Source: Pseudomonas sp. PA27(2017) (GTDB lineage: Bacteria; Pseudomonadota; Gammaproteobacteria; Pseudomonadales; Pseudomonadaceae). From it: DNA of 64,000 nucleotides. Numbering within the stretch: the first letter of the stretch is position 1; every line of letters starts with the position of its first letter. Location of the stretch: assembly GCF_001945445.1 (NCBI RefSeq), contig NZ_MSXW01000026.1, forward strand, positions 331,937-395,936, read 5' to 3'. Of the stretch, positions 52,620 to 61,306 are shown one piece after another. The notes beneath the pieces were generated by a model that searched no databases, was not told the origin of the DNA, and saw only the letters and a program-made list of their open reading frames with translations. The position numbers and the translations under genes were made by a program.

Positions 52620-53636
52620 TCAGCCCAGCAGCCCCTTGAAGAACCGCGAGGCGTTTTCGTCGAGGGTGGCGATGTCGTACCCGCCTTCCTGCACCACCAC
52701 GCACGGCAGGCCAAGGGCGCGGATGCGCCGGCCCAACTCCTCGAACCCGGCGTGACTGACCGCGACCTTGGACTGCGGGTCGTTCTCGTAGATATCGAAG
52801 CCCAGCGACAGCACCAGCACCTGCGGCGCAAACGCGCTGATCGCCTGTTCCGCCTGGCCCAGGCAGGTGAAGAAGTCCGCCTCGGAGGCGCCATGGGCCA
52901 TCGGCAGGTTCAGGTTGTAACCCTTGCCGGCCCCTGCGCCCTGCTCGTCGTCGAAGCCGGCCACCACCGGGTAGAAGTTGGTCGGATCGCCGTGGATGGA
53001 GACGTACTGTACGTCGTCACGCTCGTAGAAGATTTCCTGGATGCCCTGGCCATGGTGCATGTCGGTGTCGAGGATGGTGACCCGCTCGAAACTGGCGCGC
53101 AGCACCTGGGCAGCGATGGCCGCATTGTTGAGAAAGCAGAAGCCGCCGGCCGCCTCGGCCCGCGCGTGGTGGCCCGGCGGGCGACACAGCGCATAGGCCT
53201 GGGGCTCGCCATCGCGTACCGCCAGGGCGGCGGCGACGGCGGCCTGGGCCGACCAGTAGGCGGCCTTCCAGGTGTGCTCGCCGATCGGGCAACTGCCGTC
53301 GGCCAGGTAGCGCGCGGTTTTGCCGAGAATGCCACGCAACGGATTGTTCTCGCGGATGAAGATGTTCGACATCACCTCGTCGCCCCAGTCCTCGTCGACC
53401 TCGTGCCACTGGGCGTAGGCACTTTGCAGGTAGTCCAGATAGGCGTCGCTGTGCACCGCACGCAGCGGCGCGAGGCCGTGATCCGCCGGCTCGACGACCG
53501 CGAAGCCGAGCTGGCGGGCCATGGCCAGCAACGGGTCGATACGTGCCGGAATTTCCTGGGGCTCGCGCATCTGCCCACGGGACAGGTAGCTGCGCGGATG
53601 ATGCAGGCGTTGCTGAGGGTGGAAAAAGGTTTTCAT
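52620..53636 (-). CDS. Histone-deacetylase-family acetylpolyamine amidohydrolase
   Basis: 338 residues from the ATG at 53636 (MKTFFHPQQRLHHPRSYLSR). Zinc ligands Asp192 and His194 (ILDTDMHHGQG) and Asp281 (LSLGFDIYEND), catalytic His156/His157 (CRPPGHHARAEA) and the transition-state Tyr in EGGYD are all present. Length and motifs fit the Pseudomonas AphA/AphB acetylpolyamine deacetylases, which remove acetyl from acetylputrescine or acetylcadaverine. It is 59 bases after the hydroxyacid dehydrogenase gene and probably in its operon. Confidence 0.92.
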   Translation of the reverse strand: MKTFFHPQQRLHHPRSYLSRGQMREPQEIPARIDPLLAMARQLGFAVVEPADHGLAPLRAVHSDAYLDYLQSAYAQWHEVDEDWGDEVMSNIFIRENNPLRGILGKTARYLADGSCPIGEHTWKAAYWSAQAAVAAALAVRDGEPQAYALCRPPGHHARAEAAGGFCFLNNAAIAAQVLRASFERVTILDTDMHHGQGIQEIFYERDDVQYVSIHGDPTNFYPVVAGFDDEQGAGAGKGYNLNLPMAHGASEADFFTCLGQAEQAISAFAPQVLVLSLGFDIYENDPQSKVAVSHAGFEELGRRIRALGLPCVVVQEGGYDIATLDENASRFFKGLLG

Positions 53637-53695
53637 GGCGATTGTCCGTAGTCGTGACAGAGGGGGCGCGCACCCTGGCGGCGCCCGTCGGCGAT

Positions 53696-54649
53696 TCAGT
53701 AACCCAGCGCGGGATCGACCTGATGGTTCAGCGGCAGGCCGACGTGCAGGCGCTGCAGGTTGTCGGCGATCTGCCGGGCGATGCAGGCATCGGACGCCGA
53801 CGACGCCATGTGCGGCGTGACCCATACCCCAGGCGTCTGCCAGAGCGGCGAGTCGCGGTGCAGCGGCTCACTGGCGAACACGTCCAGCAAGGCGCCGCGC
53901 AACTGGCCGCTGGCCAACGCATCGAGCAGATCGGCCTCTACCAGATGCTCGCCGCGACCGCAGTTGATCAGCGCCGCGCCCTGGGCCAGATGCCCGAACA
54001 GTTCATTATCGAGCAGGCCACGCGTGGTGGCGGTCAGCGGCAGCAGGTTGACCAGCAGGTCCAGGCCATCGAGAAAGCCGGCCAACGCGTCGGCGCCGGC
54101 AAAGGTGGCGATGCCCTCCAGCTCCCGCGACGTCCGCGCCCAGCCACGTACCCCATAGCCGGCCTGGGCCAGCCGCGCGGCCACTGGCGTGCCGATGGCG
54201 CCCAGCCCCATCACGCCGACCCGATAATCCCGCGCCGCACGCTGCACCGGCCGCTGCCATTGCTGGCTCGCGCGCCCCTCGATCACCTGGTCGAACCCGC
54301 GATGAAAATGCAGCACGCCCCAGTGCACGTATTCGGCCATGCCCTGCGAGTGATCGGGGTCGACCACCCGGCACACGGGAAGCCCGGCAGGCCTGGAGCG
54401 ATCATGCTCCAGGTGGTCGACGCCCGAGCCGATCGAGTGGATCAGCCGCAACCCCGGCAAACGGCCCAGGCTGCCCTCGGCGGGGTACCAGCAGGCCGCG
54501 ACCTGGGCCCGTTCGGCGCCCGGTTCATCGGGGCGCAGCACCCTGAGTTCGGGGGCATGGCGGGCGAACAGCTCGGCGAGCCAGTCTTCGAGCGGCCGCT
54601 CACGGCACAGCAGCACCACGCTGGGCAGGGTTTCAGCGGCACCAGTCAT
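53696..54649 (-). CDS. D-isomer 2-hydroxyacid dehydrogenase (GhrA-like)
   Basis: 317 residues from the ATG at 54649; an adjacent GTG at 54652 is an alternative. NAD(P)-binding VGVMGLGAIGTPVAARLAQA, then LVNLLPLTATTRGLLD, INCGRGEHLVEADLL and catalytic-region LDVFASEPLHRDSPLWQTP with TPHMAS. It is likely a glyoxylate/hydroxypyruvate-type reductase or dehydrogenase. It overlaps the end of the class II aldolase gene by 17 bases. Confidence 0.9.
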   Translation of the reverse strand: MTGAAETLPSVVLLCRERPLEDWLAELFARHAPELRVLRPDEPGAERAQVAACWYPAEGSLGRLPGLRLIHSIGSGVDHLEHDRSRPAGLPVCRVVDPDHSQGMAEYVHWGVLHFHRGFDQVIEGRASQQWQRPVQRAARDYRVGVMGLGAIGTPVAARLAQAGYGVRGWARTSRELEGIATFAGADALAGFLDGLDLLVNLLPLTATTRGLLDNELFGHLAQGAALINCGRGEHLVEADLLDALASGQLRGALLDVFASEPLHRDSPLWQTPGVWVTPHMASSASDACIARQIADNLQRLHVGLPLNHQVDPALGY

Positions 54650-55388
54650 CACGCTGCTCCTCGATCAGGCTGAGAGCGGCCTGCCAGGCCAGGTCGATGA
54701 TGCCGTCGATGCCGTCGCGGGCGAACTGCGCAGCGGTGTGCTGGCATACCGCTTCGCTGAGAACGTTCAACGCCACGCCCGCCGCCATCGCCTGGATCTG
54801 CGCCTGGCAGGCACGCTCCAGGAAATAGATCTCGTGAAAGGCGTGGGCCACACTCTGGCCGCCGGCCAGCAGACCATGGTTACGCAGGATCATCGCCTTG
54901 TGGCTGCCCAGGTCCGCCACCAGGCGCACGCGTTCTTCCAGCGACAGGGCGATGCCTTCATAGGTGTGATACGCCAGGTTGCCGTAGAACTTCAGCGCAT
55001 GCTGGGTCAGTGGCAGCAAGCCGTCACGCTGGGCGGCCACGGCCATGCCGGCAGCGGTGTGGGTGTGCACGATGCAGCGCATGTCCGGGCGGGCTTCGTG
55101 AATCGCCGAATGGATGACGAAGCCGGCAGCGTTGACCCGCCGCTGGCCACCCAGGCGATCCACCACATTGCCCTGCAGGTCGATCAGCACCAGGTCGCTG
55201 GCGCGCATCTTCTCGAACGCCACGCCGTAGCGGTTGATCAGGAAGTGATGCGCCGGCCCCGGCACCCGCAGGGTGATGTGGGTGTCGATCAGATCGGTCA
55301 TGCGGTAGTAGGCGACCAGCCGGTACAGGGCGGCCAGCTCGCAGCGCGCCTGCCATTCGGCATCGCTGATGATCTCGGGCTTGCTCAT
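54633..55388 (-). CDS. Class II aldolase/adducin-family protein
   Basis: 251 residues from the ATG at 55388. Zinc-site pattern MRCIVHTHTAAGMAVAA (His-X-His) with a third His in ILRNHGLLAGG, plus TDLIDTHITLRVPGPAHHFL near the N-terminus. The family cleaves or decarboxylates sugar or hydroxy acids. It is coupled by four bases to the MFS gene upstream. The substrate is unknown; context suggests a hydroxy- or sugar-acid. Confidence 0.9.
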   Translation of the reverse strand: MSKPEIISDAEWQARCELAALYRLVAYYRMTDLIDTHITLRVPGPAHHFLINRYGVAFEKMRASDLVLIDLQGNVVDRLGGQRRVNAAGFVIHSAIHEARPDMRCIVHTHTAAGMAVAAQRDGLLPLTQHALKFYGNLAYHTYEGIALSLEERVRLVADLGSHKAMILRNHGLLAGGQSVAHAFHEIYFLERACQAQIQAMAAGVALNVLSEAVCQHTAAQFARDGIDGIIDLAWQAALSLIEEQRDDWCR

Positions 55389-56698
55389 GGGGTCACGACC
55401 TCCGGGTTGGACAGGCTGGGGTTGCGGCGCTCCTCGGCGCGCAAGCGCGACAGGCCGATCACGCCGACCAGCGACATCAGGGCCAGCACACTGAAGAACA
55501 GCGCCAGCGGCATCCACTGCCCGGCGAACTGCCCGGCCAGGTAGGTGCCGATCAGCGGCGTGAGGCCGCCGGTCAGGCCGCTGCCCAGTTGGTAGGCGAT
55601 GGAAATGCCCGAATAGCGCACCTGGGCGGCGAAGGCCTCGGCCATGTAGCCGGCGATCGCCGAATACAGCGCCGCCAGCAGCAACACGGCCAGGGCGATA
55701 CCGGCGGTCATGTAGACCAGGTTGCCGGTCTGCACGAGCAGGAACATCGGGTACGGCACCAGCATGCACAGCGCCGCCACCCCCTTCAGGAAGCGCCCTT
55801 CACCGAAGCGTTCGGCCAGCAGTGCCGAACACGGCTGGGAGAGGAACTGCAGGATGGTGACCAGGAACAGGCAATCGAGAATGGTCGACTTGGAGATGCC
55901 CTGGTACTGGGTCACGTAGGTGATCATGAAGGTGTTGGTAAAGAAGAAACCGCCCGAACCGATGGTCACCGCCGCTGCGGCGAACAGGATCTGCCGCCAG
56001 TTGTGGCGCAGCACGTCCTTCACCGGGCTCTTGGAGGTCTGCTTCTGCTCCTTGACCCTGGCGAACTCCGGCGACTCGGGCACGCCGAAACGAATCGCCA
56101 GGCCCACCAGCATCAGCACGCCGCTGAGCAGGAACGGCACGCGCCAGCCCCAGGTCATCAGCGCCTCGTGATCCATCTCGCTGATGGCGCGAAAGGCGAT
56201 CAGCGCCAGCAGCAGGCCCGCCGGGCTACCCAGCTGGGCGAAAGAGGCGAAGAACACCTTGCGGCCCTTGGGCGCGTGTTCGCTGGCCATCAGCACCGCC
56301 CCGCCCCACTCGCCGCCGACCGAGATGCCCTGCAGGAAACGCAGCGCCACCAGGCCGATCGGCCCCCAGATGCCGGCCTGGGCATAGGTCGGCAGCAGGC
56401 CGATGCAGGTGGTCGCCACGCCCATCAACACCATGGTGAACAACAGCATCTTCTTGCGCCCCAGGCGATCACCCAGGTGGCCGAACACCACGCCGGCGAA
56501 TGGCCGGGCGATGAAGCCGACGGCGAAGGTGGCGAACGCCGCCATGGTGCTCAGCATCGCGTTGTCGCTGGGAAAGAACAGCTGCCCGAGCACCAGCGCC
56601 GCGGCGAAGGCGTAGATGTAGAAATCGTAGAATTCGATGGTAGTGCCGATGAAGGCGGCCGCCGCGGCACGACGCGGCGTGGAGGTTGGGGTGGTCAT
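55385..56698 (-). CDS. MFS transporter of the metabolite:H+ symporter family
   Basis: 437 residues, 12 helices. MHS hallmarks are FIGTTIEFYDFYIYAFAAAL, GHLGDRLGRKKMLLFTMVLM, RFLQGISVGGEWGGAVLMAS and RYSGISIAYQLGSGL. The family imports shikimate, ketoglutarate, proline betaine and similar acids. It heads an operon with aldolase, hydroxyacid dehydrogenase and deacetylase genes and is divergent from a LysR gene. Confidence 0.92.
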   Translation of the reverse strand: MTTPTSTPRRAAAAAFIGTTIEFYDFYIYAFAAALVLGQLFFPSDNAMLSTMAAFATFAVGFIARPFAGVVFGHLGDRLGRKKMLLFTMVLMGVATTCIGLLPTYAQAGIWGPIGLVALRFLQGISVGGEWGGAVLMASEHAPKGRKVFFASFAQLGSPAGLLLALIAFRAISEMDHEALMTWGWRVPFLLSGVLMLVGLAIRFGVPESPEFARVKEQKQTSKSPVKDVLRHNWRQILFAAAAVTIGSGGFFFTNTFMITYVTQYQGISKSTILDCLFLVTILQFLSQPCSALLAERFGEGRFLKGVAALCMLVPYPMFLLVQTGNLVYMTAGIALAVLLLAALYSAIAGYMAEAFAAQVRYSGISIAYQLGSGLTGGLTPLIGTYLAGQFAGQWMPLALFFSVLALMSLVGVIGLSRLRAEERRNPSLSNPEVVTP

Positions 56699-56863
56699 CG
56701 CAGGCTCCCGGATTCGTTTTTATAGGCAGGAGAAAAAGCACATCCCCGGTGGGGATCGGTCGCACTCTGGCGGTGCATTGTCAGATCATGCCCCCGACCC
56801 TATGCTAAGCAAAGCTTCTAATTTCAATACTCAAGTATAAGTAAAATGGATACTTAAACGCCT

Positions 56864-57829
56864 ATGAATGCCGGCTACCGCCATGCCGAAGCACGCCGTT
56901 TTCTCAACGACCGGCTGGACTGGAACCTGCTGCGCACCTTTCTGGTGATCGGCCAGGAAGGCAGCATCAGCCGCGCCGCTGCGCGCCTGCACTTGAGCCA
57001 GCCGGCGGTGAGCCAGGCGCTCAAGCGCCTCGAGGAGCAACTGGAAAGCGCCCTGGTGATCCGCAGCGGGCCGCGCATCACGCTGTCCAAGGCGGGTGAG
57101 GAAGTCATGCAGATCGCCGCCGAGCTGTACGGCACGGTGTCGCGCCTGGGCCCGGCACTCGACGCGCCGGAAGAAACCGTCGCCGGCAAGATCCGCATCC
57201 TGATGATCAGTCGCATCGAGTCGAGCTTCTACGACGACTTCCTGGCCAACTTTCACGTCGACTACCCACGGGTGGAGTTCGAATTCGACGTGCTGCGCAG
57301 CTCCCACGTGGTCAGCGCCCTGCTGCAGAAAACCGCCTCGTTTGGGCTGAGCCTGTGCCGCACGCCACAGCCGCGGCTGGAGCAGCGGGTGATGCTCAAG
57401 CAGCGTTACGCCTTTTTCTGCGGCAAGCGCCACGCCCTGTTCGGGCGCAACGACCTGAAGCTGGCGGATCTGAAAAGCGAGAATTTCGTGAGTTTCACCA
57501 GCGACCAGATTGGCGGCAATCTGTCGCCGCTGACCATCTTTCGCGACCAGCAGGGCTTCACCGGGCGCATCGCCGCTTCTTCGTCGAGCCTCGACGAGAT
57601 TCGTCGCCTGGTCGCTGCCGGCTACGGCATCGGCTGCCTGCCCGAACATATCGTCGCCAAGGACGTGCAGGCCGGCGAAGTGTGGCGCCTGCCTCCGGCG
57701 GAGGGGGTGATCGACGTGAACGTCTACCTGCTGTGGAACCGGGACCAGAAGCGCACCCACGCCGAGGCGGTGTTTCTGGAGCGCTTCGAGCAGGCGCTAC
57801 TGGCCACCGACGTGCGCAACAGGTTCTGA
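56864..57829 (+). CDS. LysR-family regulator of the MFS-aldolase operon
   Basis: 321 residues. Helix-turn-helix GSISRAAARLHLSQPAVSQALKRLEE with a 20-residue N-terminal extension, then an effector domain ending in YLLWNRDQKRTHAEAVFLER. Its 165-base divergent gap with the MFS gene makes it the probable regulator. The last codons (AACAGGTTCTGA) form a near-palindrome with the left end of the repeat that begins at its stop codon. Confidence 0.9.
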   Translation: MNAGYRHAEARRFLNDRLDWNLLRTFLVIGQEGSISRAAARLHLSQPAVSQALKRLEEQLESALVIRSGPRITLSKAGEEVMQIAAELYGTVSRLGPALDAPEETVAGKIRILMISRIESSFYDDFLANFHVDYPRVEFEFDVLRSSHVVSALLQKTASFGLSLCRTPQPRLEQRVMLKQRYAFFCGKRHALFGRNDLKLADLKSENFVSFTSDQIGGNLSPLTIFRDQQGFTGRIAASSSSLDEIRRLVAAGYGIGCLPEHIVAKDVQAGEVWRLPPAEGVIDVNVYLLWNRDQKRTHAEAVFLERFEQALLATDVRNRF

Positions 57830-58060
57830 GAGCCTGCTCATGATCTTTCCGGTAATTTCGGCAGCGACGTGGCGGGAGCGGACGTTATCCGATCCACTGT
57901 GGGAGTCGCGACCTCGCGACGATTCGCTCAGGCACCACCGATAGGCAGTCAGGCTGCAATCGTTTCGCCCCGAGGTCGGGGCTCCCACAGGTTGGTTTGA
58001 GTGGCTGCTCCTGCCTTGTAGCTGCCGCTTCAGGCACATAAGGATCGGGATCAGGTTCTG
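57829..58060. repeat. Dispersed element with inverted REP sequences (copy B)
   Basis: About 232 bases, similar over the whole length to copy A (37997-38229). Left tip AGAGCCTGCTCATGATC, right tip GATCAGGTTCT. Inner REP hairpins GTCGCGACCTCGCGAC (about 57906-57921) and CCCCGAGGTCGGGGCTCCCAC. It starts at the LysR stop codon and may act as its terminator. Confidence 0.83.
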
Positions 58061-58093
58061 AGCCGGGCGGCGCCAGGGCCGCCCGCGAGAAAT

Positions 58094-58750
58094 TCAGTCC
58101 GCCGACGGCTCGCCGTAGCGCCAGCGAATGAAGTTGTGCAGGGCCAGCAAGCCGCAGATGATCACGAATGGAATCAGCAGCACGCCGGCGATGATCGAGC
58201 CCCACCAAGCCACGCCGCTCTGCCAGGTCTGGCCCTTACCGGCTGCCACGAAAACCAGGCGGGTATCCACTTCGCCAAAGCGAGCATCCGGGTTCAGCAC
58301 CTGCACCTGCAGGCGGTAGTCACCGGGCTGCATGGGAATGCGCGCCACGGCGCGGGTAATCTGGTCGCTACCGTAGCTGGTCAGCTCGTCGCCCAGCGCC
58401 CCCTGCCCTTCGGACAACAGCTCGCCAGCCGGGGTGAGCAGCTTCCAGGCCAGGGTCAGCGGTGCCGGCGGGTACTCGACCCACTGCTCGTTCTCCCAGA
58501 TCGGCCCGCCAGACAGCTTGCGCACCGTGAACAGCGGCAGCTCGGCGGTGGAGAACACCACGGCCAGGGTGTCGAATTCCAGGGTCCGGGTCTCTACCGG
58601 CAGCTCGACGGTTTCGCCCTGGTCGAGGCGCACCGGGGCGTCCAGCGGCAACGTGGTGGCCCAGACGAAGAACAGCCGGAACGCGACGACCAGCACCAAC
58701 AGGCTTAGGCCCAATCCGCCCCAGAGAAGCGCTTTACTCTTGTGACTCAA
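58094..58750 (-). CDS. Two-helix membrane protein of unknown function
   Basis: 218 residues with an N-terminal transmembrane helix (LLWGGLGLSLLVLVVAFRLF) and a C-terminal one (GSIIAGVLLIPFVIICGLLAL). The 140-residue region between them is beta-rich (PVETRTLEFDTLAVVFST; MQPGDYRLQVQVLNPDARFG) and looks like an extracytoplasmic immunoglobulin-type fold. No family was recognised. It is a single gene, and the 268 bases before the next gene hold nothing recognisable. Confidence 0.72.
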   Translation of the reverse strand: MSHKSKALLWGGLGLSLLVLVVAFRLFFVWATTLPLDAPVRLDQGETVELPVETRTLEFDTLAVVFSTAELPLFTVRKLSGGPIWENEQWVEYPPAPLTLAWKLLTPAGELLSEGQGALGDELTSYGSDQITRAVARIPMQPGDYRLQVQVLNPDARFGEVDTRLVFVAAGKGQTWQSGVAWWGSIIAGVLLIPFVIICGLLALHNFIRWRYGEPSAD

Positions 58751-59018
58751 TGCTCGACTCCTACCGACCGCAGCGAAAACAGAAGCGCAAGGCTACTCGA
58801 TATGAGGCGTTGGATTCACCTGCGCCAATGCGTCGCAGGCGGTGCCTGCCGCGTCAAGGCGGCTCATCTAGACAGGTTCGTGCTTTACTCCAAACCGCAG
58901 TGGCATGCGCATACGTAGATAACGCAAAAAACTTAGCTGCCACGGCCAGGTAATCCTAAGCGCTTCAAATCGGCATTTTGCCAATAGAGTCTGCGCACCC
59001 TTCAGGCAGGAGGCCTCA

Positions 59019-59546
59019 GTGCTCGAACCTACCCAAAAATCTGAAAAAGCACCTAATCGCCAATTGCTAAATGCCCGATTTCTTCTAGGCAAACAGCTGA
59101 GACGCCTGCTACATGATCAATATTATTTCAACGGTGAGAGAAGCCGAGAAGACATAGGTTCTCTGGAATGGCACATAGGCGACAGAGAAACTATATCGAT
59201 GTATCTATTGAGTGATGGTGAAAGCGTTGGAGCAAACTTAGCCCCACTAAACATCCCGGTTTCATTTGAGTTAGGGCATGGGGCTTTCTGCTCCTGGAAA
59301 CGAGAAGACCTCCTAGTACAAGTATCAGCTACTCATCTCGTCAGCACTAGGATTCATGAGGTCGAAGGAATTTTGAACTCTTTTGAAGGTCAGCAGCCTC
59401 GGCTGGCAGGTTTCAGGGTGACATTCGAAACAGGAGATTTTTTAATCTTCCTCAATCAGGGGGACGATGCCGCGGTGTTTTTCAATACTTTGCCACCGGT
59501 ATGTGAAGGTCTCAGAACACGTTTCGTAAAGCAAATTGAAGATTAA
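59019..59546 (+). CDS. Orphan hypothetical protein in an AT-richer islet
   Basis: 175 residues from a GTG preceded by the strong site CAGGAGGCCTCA. Soluble, alpha/beta composition with motifs RFLLGKQLRRLLHDQYYF, VSFELGHGAFCSWKREDLLV and ETGDFLIFLNQGDDAAVFFN. No family was recognised. Base composition is AT-richer than in neighbouring genes, suggesting horizontal acquisition. Small acidic proteins of this kind are often immunity proteins, but no partner toxin is seen. Confidence 0.65.
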   Translation: MLEPTQKSEKAPNRQLLNARFLLGKQLRRLLHDQYYFNGERSREDIGSLEWHIGDRETISMYLLSDGESVGANLAPLNIPVSFELGHGAFCSWKREDLLVQVSATHLVSTRIHEVEGILNSFEGQQPRLAGFRVTFETGDFLIFLNQGDDAAVFFNTLPPVCEGLRTRFVKQIED

Positions 59547-59628
59547 GAATCCGGCCAAGTTAATTGCCGATAAATTCCACAAGCAAATTTAGGCTGCAAT
59601 CTACTGCCCCCAATTGCACGGACACCTT

Positions 59629-60051
59629 ATGTACAGAGTCACTATCAATCGGGCTCGTCCGGACTTCAGATGCTTTATCGACTTGCTCTATGGCGCCGAT
59701 GAAGCGGTAGACAGCGACGGGAACGCGCACCCGGTTAGCGACCGCTCTTGGAGCTTTCTGTATCTGTGCGCCAGAAGAAGCCAGAGGTCGCCCATCGAGA
59801 TATGGGCGGGTCAAGAAGATATCTCGCAATTTAGCGTCAGCTCAGACTCGTCGCAGCTTGAAGAGCTCGCAGCACTTTATCTTTATCTAACCTGTGGCGA
59901 GTCGATTTCGAGCGCAGGCCAGAAGCTCGATCAATCCACCATCGATGATTTATGCGAGCGATACTCGGTCGAGCTGAAACGTGCTCGCGAGTCGATATGG
60001 CATCAGTCGACCGAGGACAGTCCGTATCCGAACCGACAGACACCGGCTTAG
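59629..60051 (+). CDS. Orphan hypothetical protein, 3' end overlapping the amidase relic
   Basis: 140 residues from the ATG at 59629; a TTG at 59614 would add five. Motifs MYRVTINRARPDFRCFIDLL and SQLEELAALYLYLTCGESIS; no family recognised. The last 25-30 codons lie antisense to what may be degenerate amidase C-terminal sequence, so the natural C-terminus could have been replaced when the two segments were joined. It belongs to the same islet as the preceding gene. Confidence 0.55.
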   Translation: MYRVTINRARPDFRCFIDLLYGADEAVDSDGNAHPVSDRSWSFLYLCARRSQRSPIEIWAGQEDISQFSVSSDSSQLEELAALYLYLTCGESISSAGQKLDQSTIDDLCERYSVELKRARESIWHQSTEDSPYPNRQTPA

Positions 60052-60057
60052 CTGGAT

Positions 60058-61290
60058 GGCCCCTGCCACGACCCAGATGCCGTTGCTCCAGCCGATATCG
60101 GCGGAGACCGGATTGACGTCCGCATCGGCCACCGCCGGGAAGATCATCGCGTCGAGCTGCAGGCTGTCCATTCAGTCCTCGAGCAAGAACTGGTGCGGCA
60201 CCAGGCCACGTTTGAACAAGGTCGGAGCGCCAGGGCGGCCGCCCTCGCAATTGGAAATCAGCGGGAAGTCCCCTTCGATCACCGTCGCGCCAACGCTCTC
60301 CAGCGCCGAGCGGGCCTGTTCCCACAGCGCGATCACCGAAGCACGGGTATGGATATGCTGCCCGGTCGGGCTACCAATGCCAGGCTTTTCGCTGGTGCCG
60401 GCCAGCTCATCCTTGTTGATGTACATGCGCGGCACATCCAAGCGTTTGCCTTTCAGCGCCTCGGGCTCGGCTGCCAGAGCAAGGTAGGATGCCGGGCGAA
60501 CGTCGGACGTTTTGGGCAGTGGCACCCAGGGCTGCAGGCGCCACAGATCGCCCCGGGTATCGGCGTCATCGGCGACCACCAAATCCAGCACTTCGAGCAG
60601 GTCGGTCATGCTGTGGGCGTAGGGCACCACCACGTCCATGGTCGGGGTCAGCGGCAAGTTGCCATGTACCAAGATCACTCCGCGCGAGGGCGTGTAGGCG
60701 CACAGGCCGTTGTTCGACGCTGGGCCACGGCCGCTCGACCTGGTTTCCTCGGCGAGGCCGAAGGCGGAAAAACTTGCCGCAGCTGTAGTGCCGGCGTCGT
60801 TGGATGAATCCGAGGCGAACGGCGCGGTGAGGTAGTTGGCGTTGTATGGACTTTCCGCACGGCCATACACACCGCGTTGCATGCCGCCATTGGCCATCGG
60901 CGGCATATTGGTCTTGCCCGGGCAGATGACACCGGCAGCGCGCAGCCGCTCGATGGTGAAGGCGTCGCGCTGGGCGACCAGATCCTTGAAGGCCGGGCTG
61001 CCGGAAGCGGCAGTCAGGCCCTTGATCAGGTAGCTGTCCTTGGCGGCGTAGGGAATGCCGTCCAACGGGCTCAGCAGCTCGCCGCGGACGCGTCGGGCAT
61101 CTGAGGCTTCGGCCTATCCGAGTGCATCCGGATTGCGCACCACCACGGCGTTGAGTGCCGTGGCCGTGTTGGCACCACCGTAAGCATCGATCAGTGACAG
61201 GTAGGCCTTCGCCAGCTCGACCGAGCTGGTGCGACCGGGCTCGAGCGCGGCGCGCAGCTCGCCTATGGAGACTTCGGTTACTTCGATCAT
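60058..61290 (-). pseudogene. Amidase-signature (AS) family gene, inactivated
   Basis: The frame opens at the ATG at 61290, 16 bases after the glutamine-synthetase-like stop, with ELAKAYLSLIDAYGGANTAT ... VRNPDAL typical of amidases. It is broken by in-frame TAG at 61114-61116 and TGA at 60172-60174, with clear homology continuing in the same frame after each (AEASDARRVRGELLSPLDGI; MDSLQLDAMIFPAVADADVN). The core has the catalytic Lys (GIPYAAKDSYLIKG), but a small SNDAGTT block replaces the usual GGSSGG run. Clear similarity fades after SNGIWVVAGA (about 60060), so the 3' end is lost or degenerate. Confidence 0.88.
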
Positions 61291-61306
61291 GTCGTCACCT
61301 ATCCAC

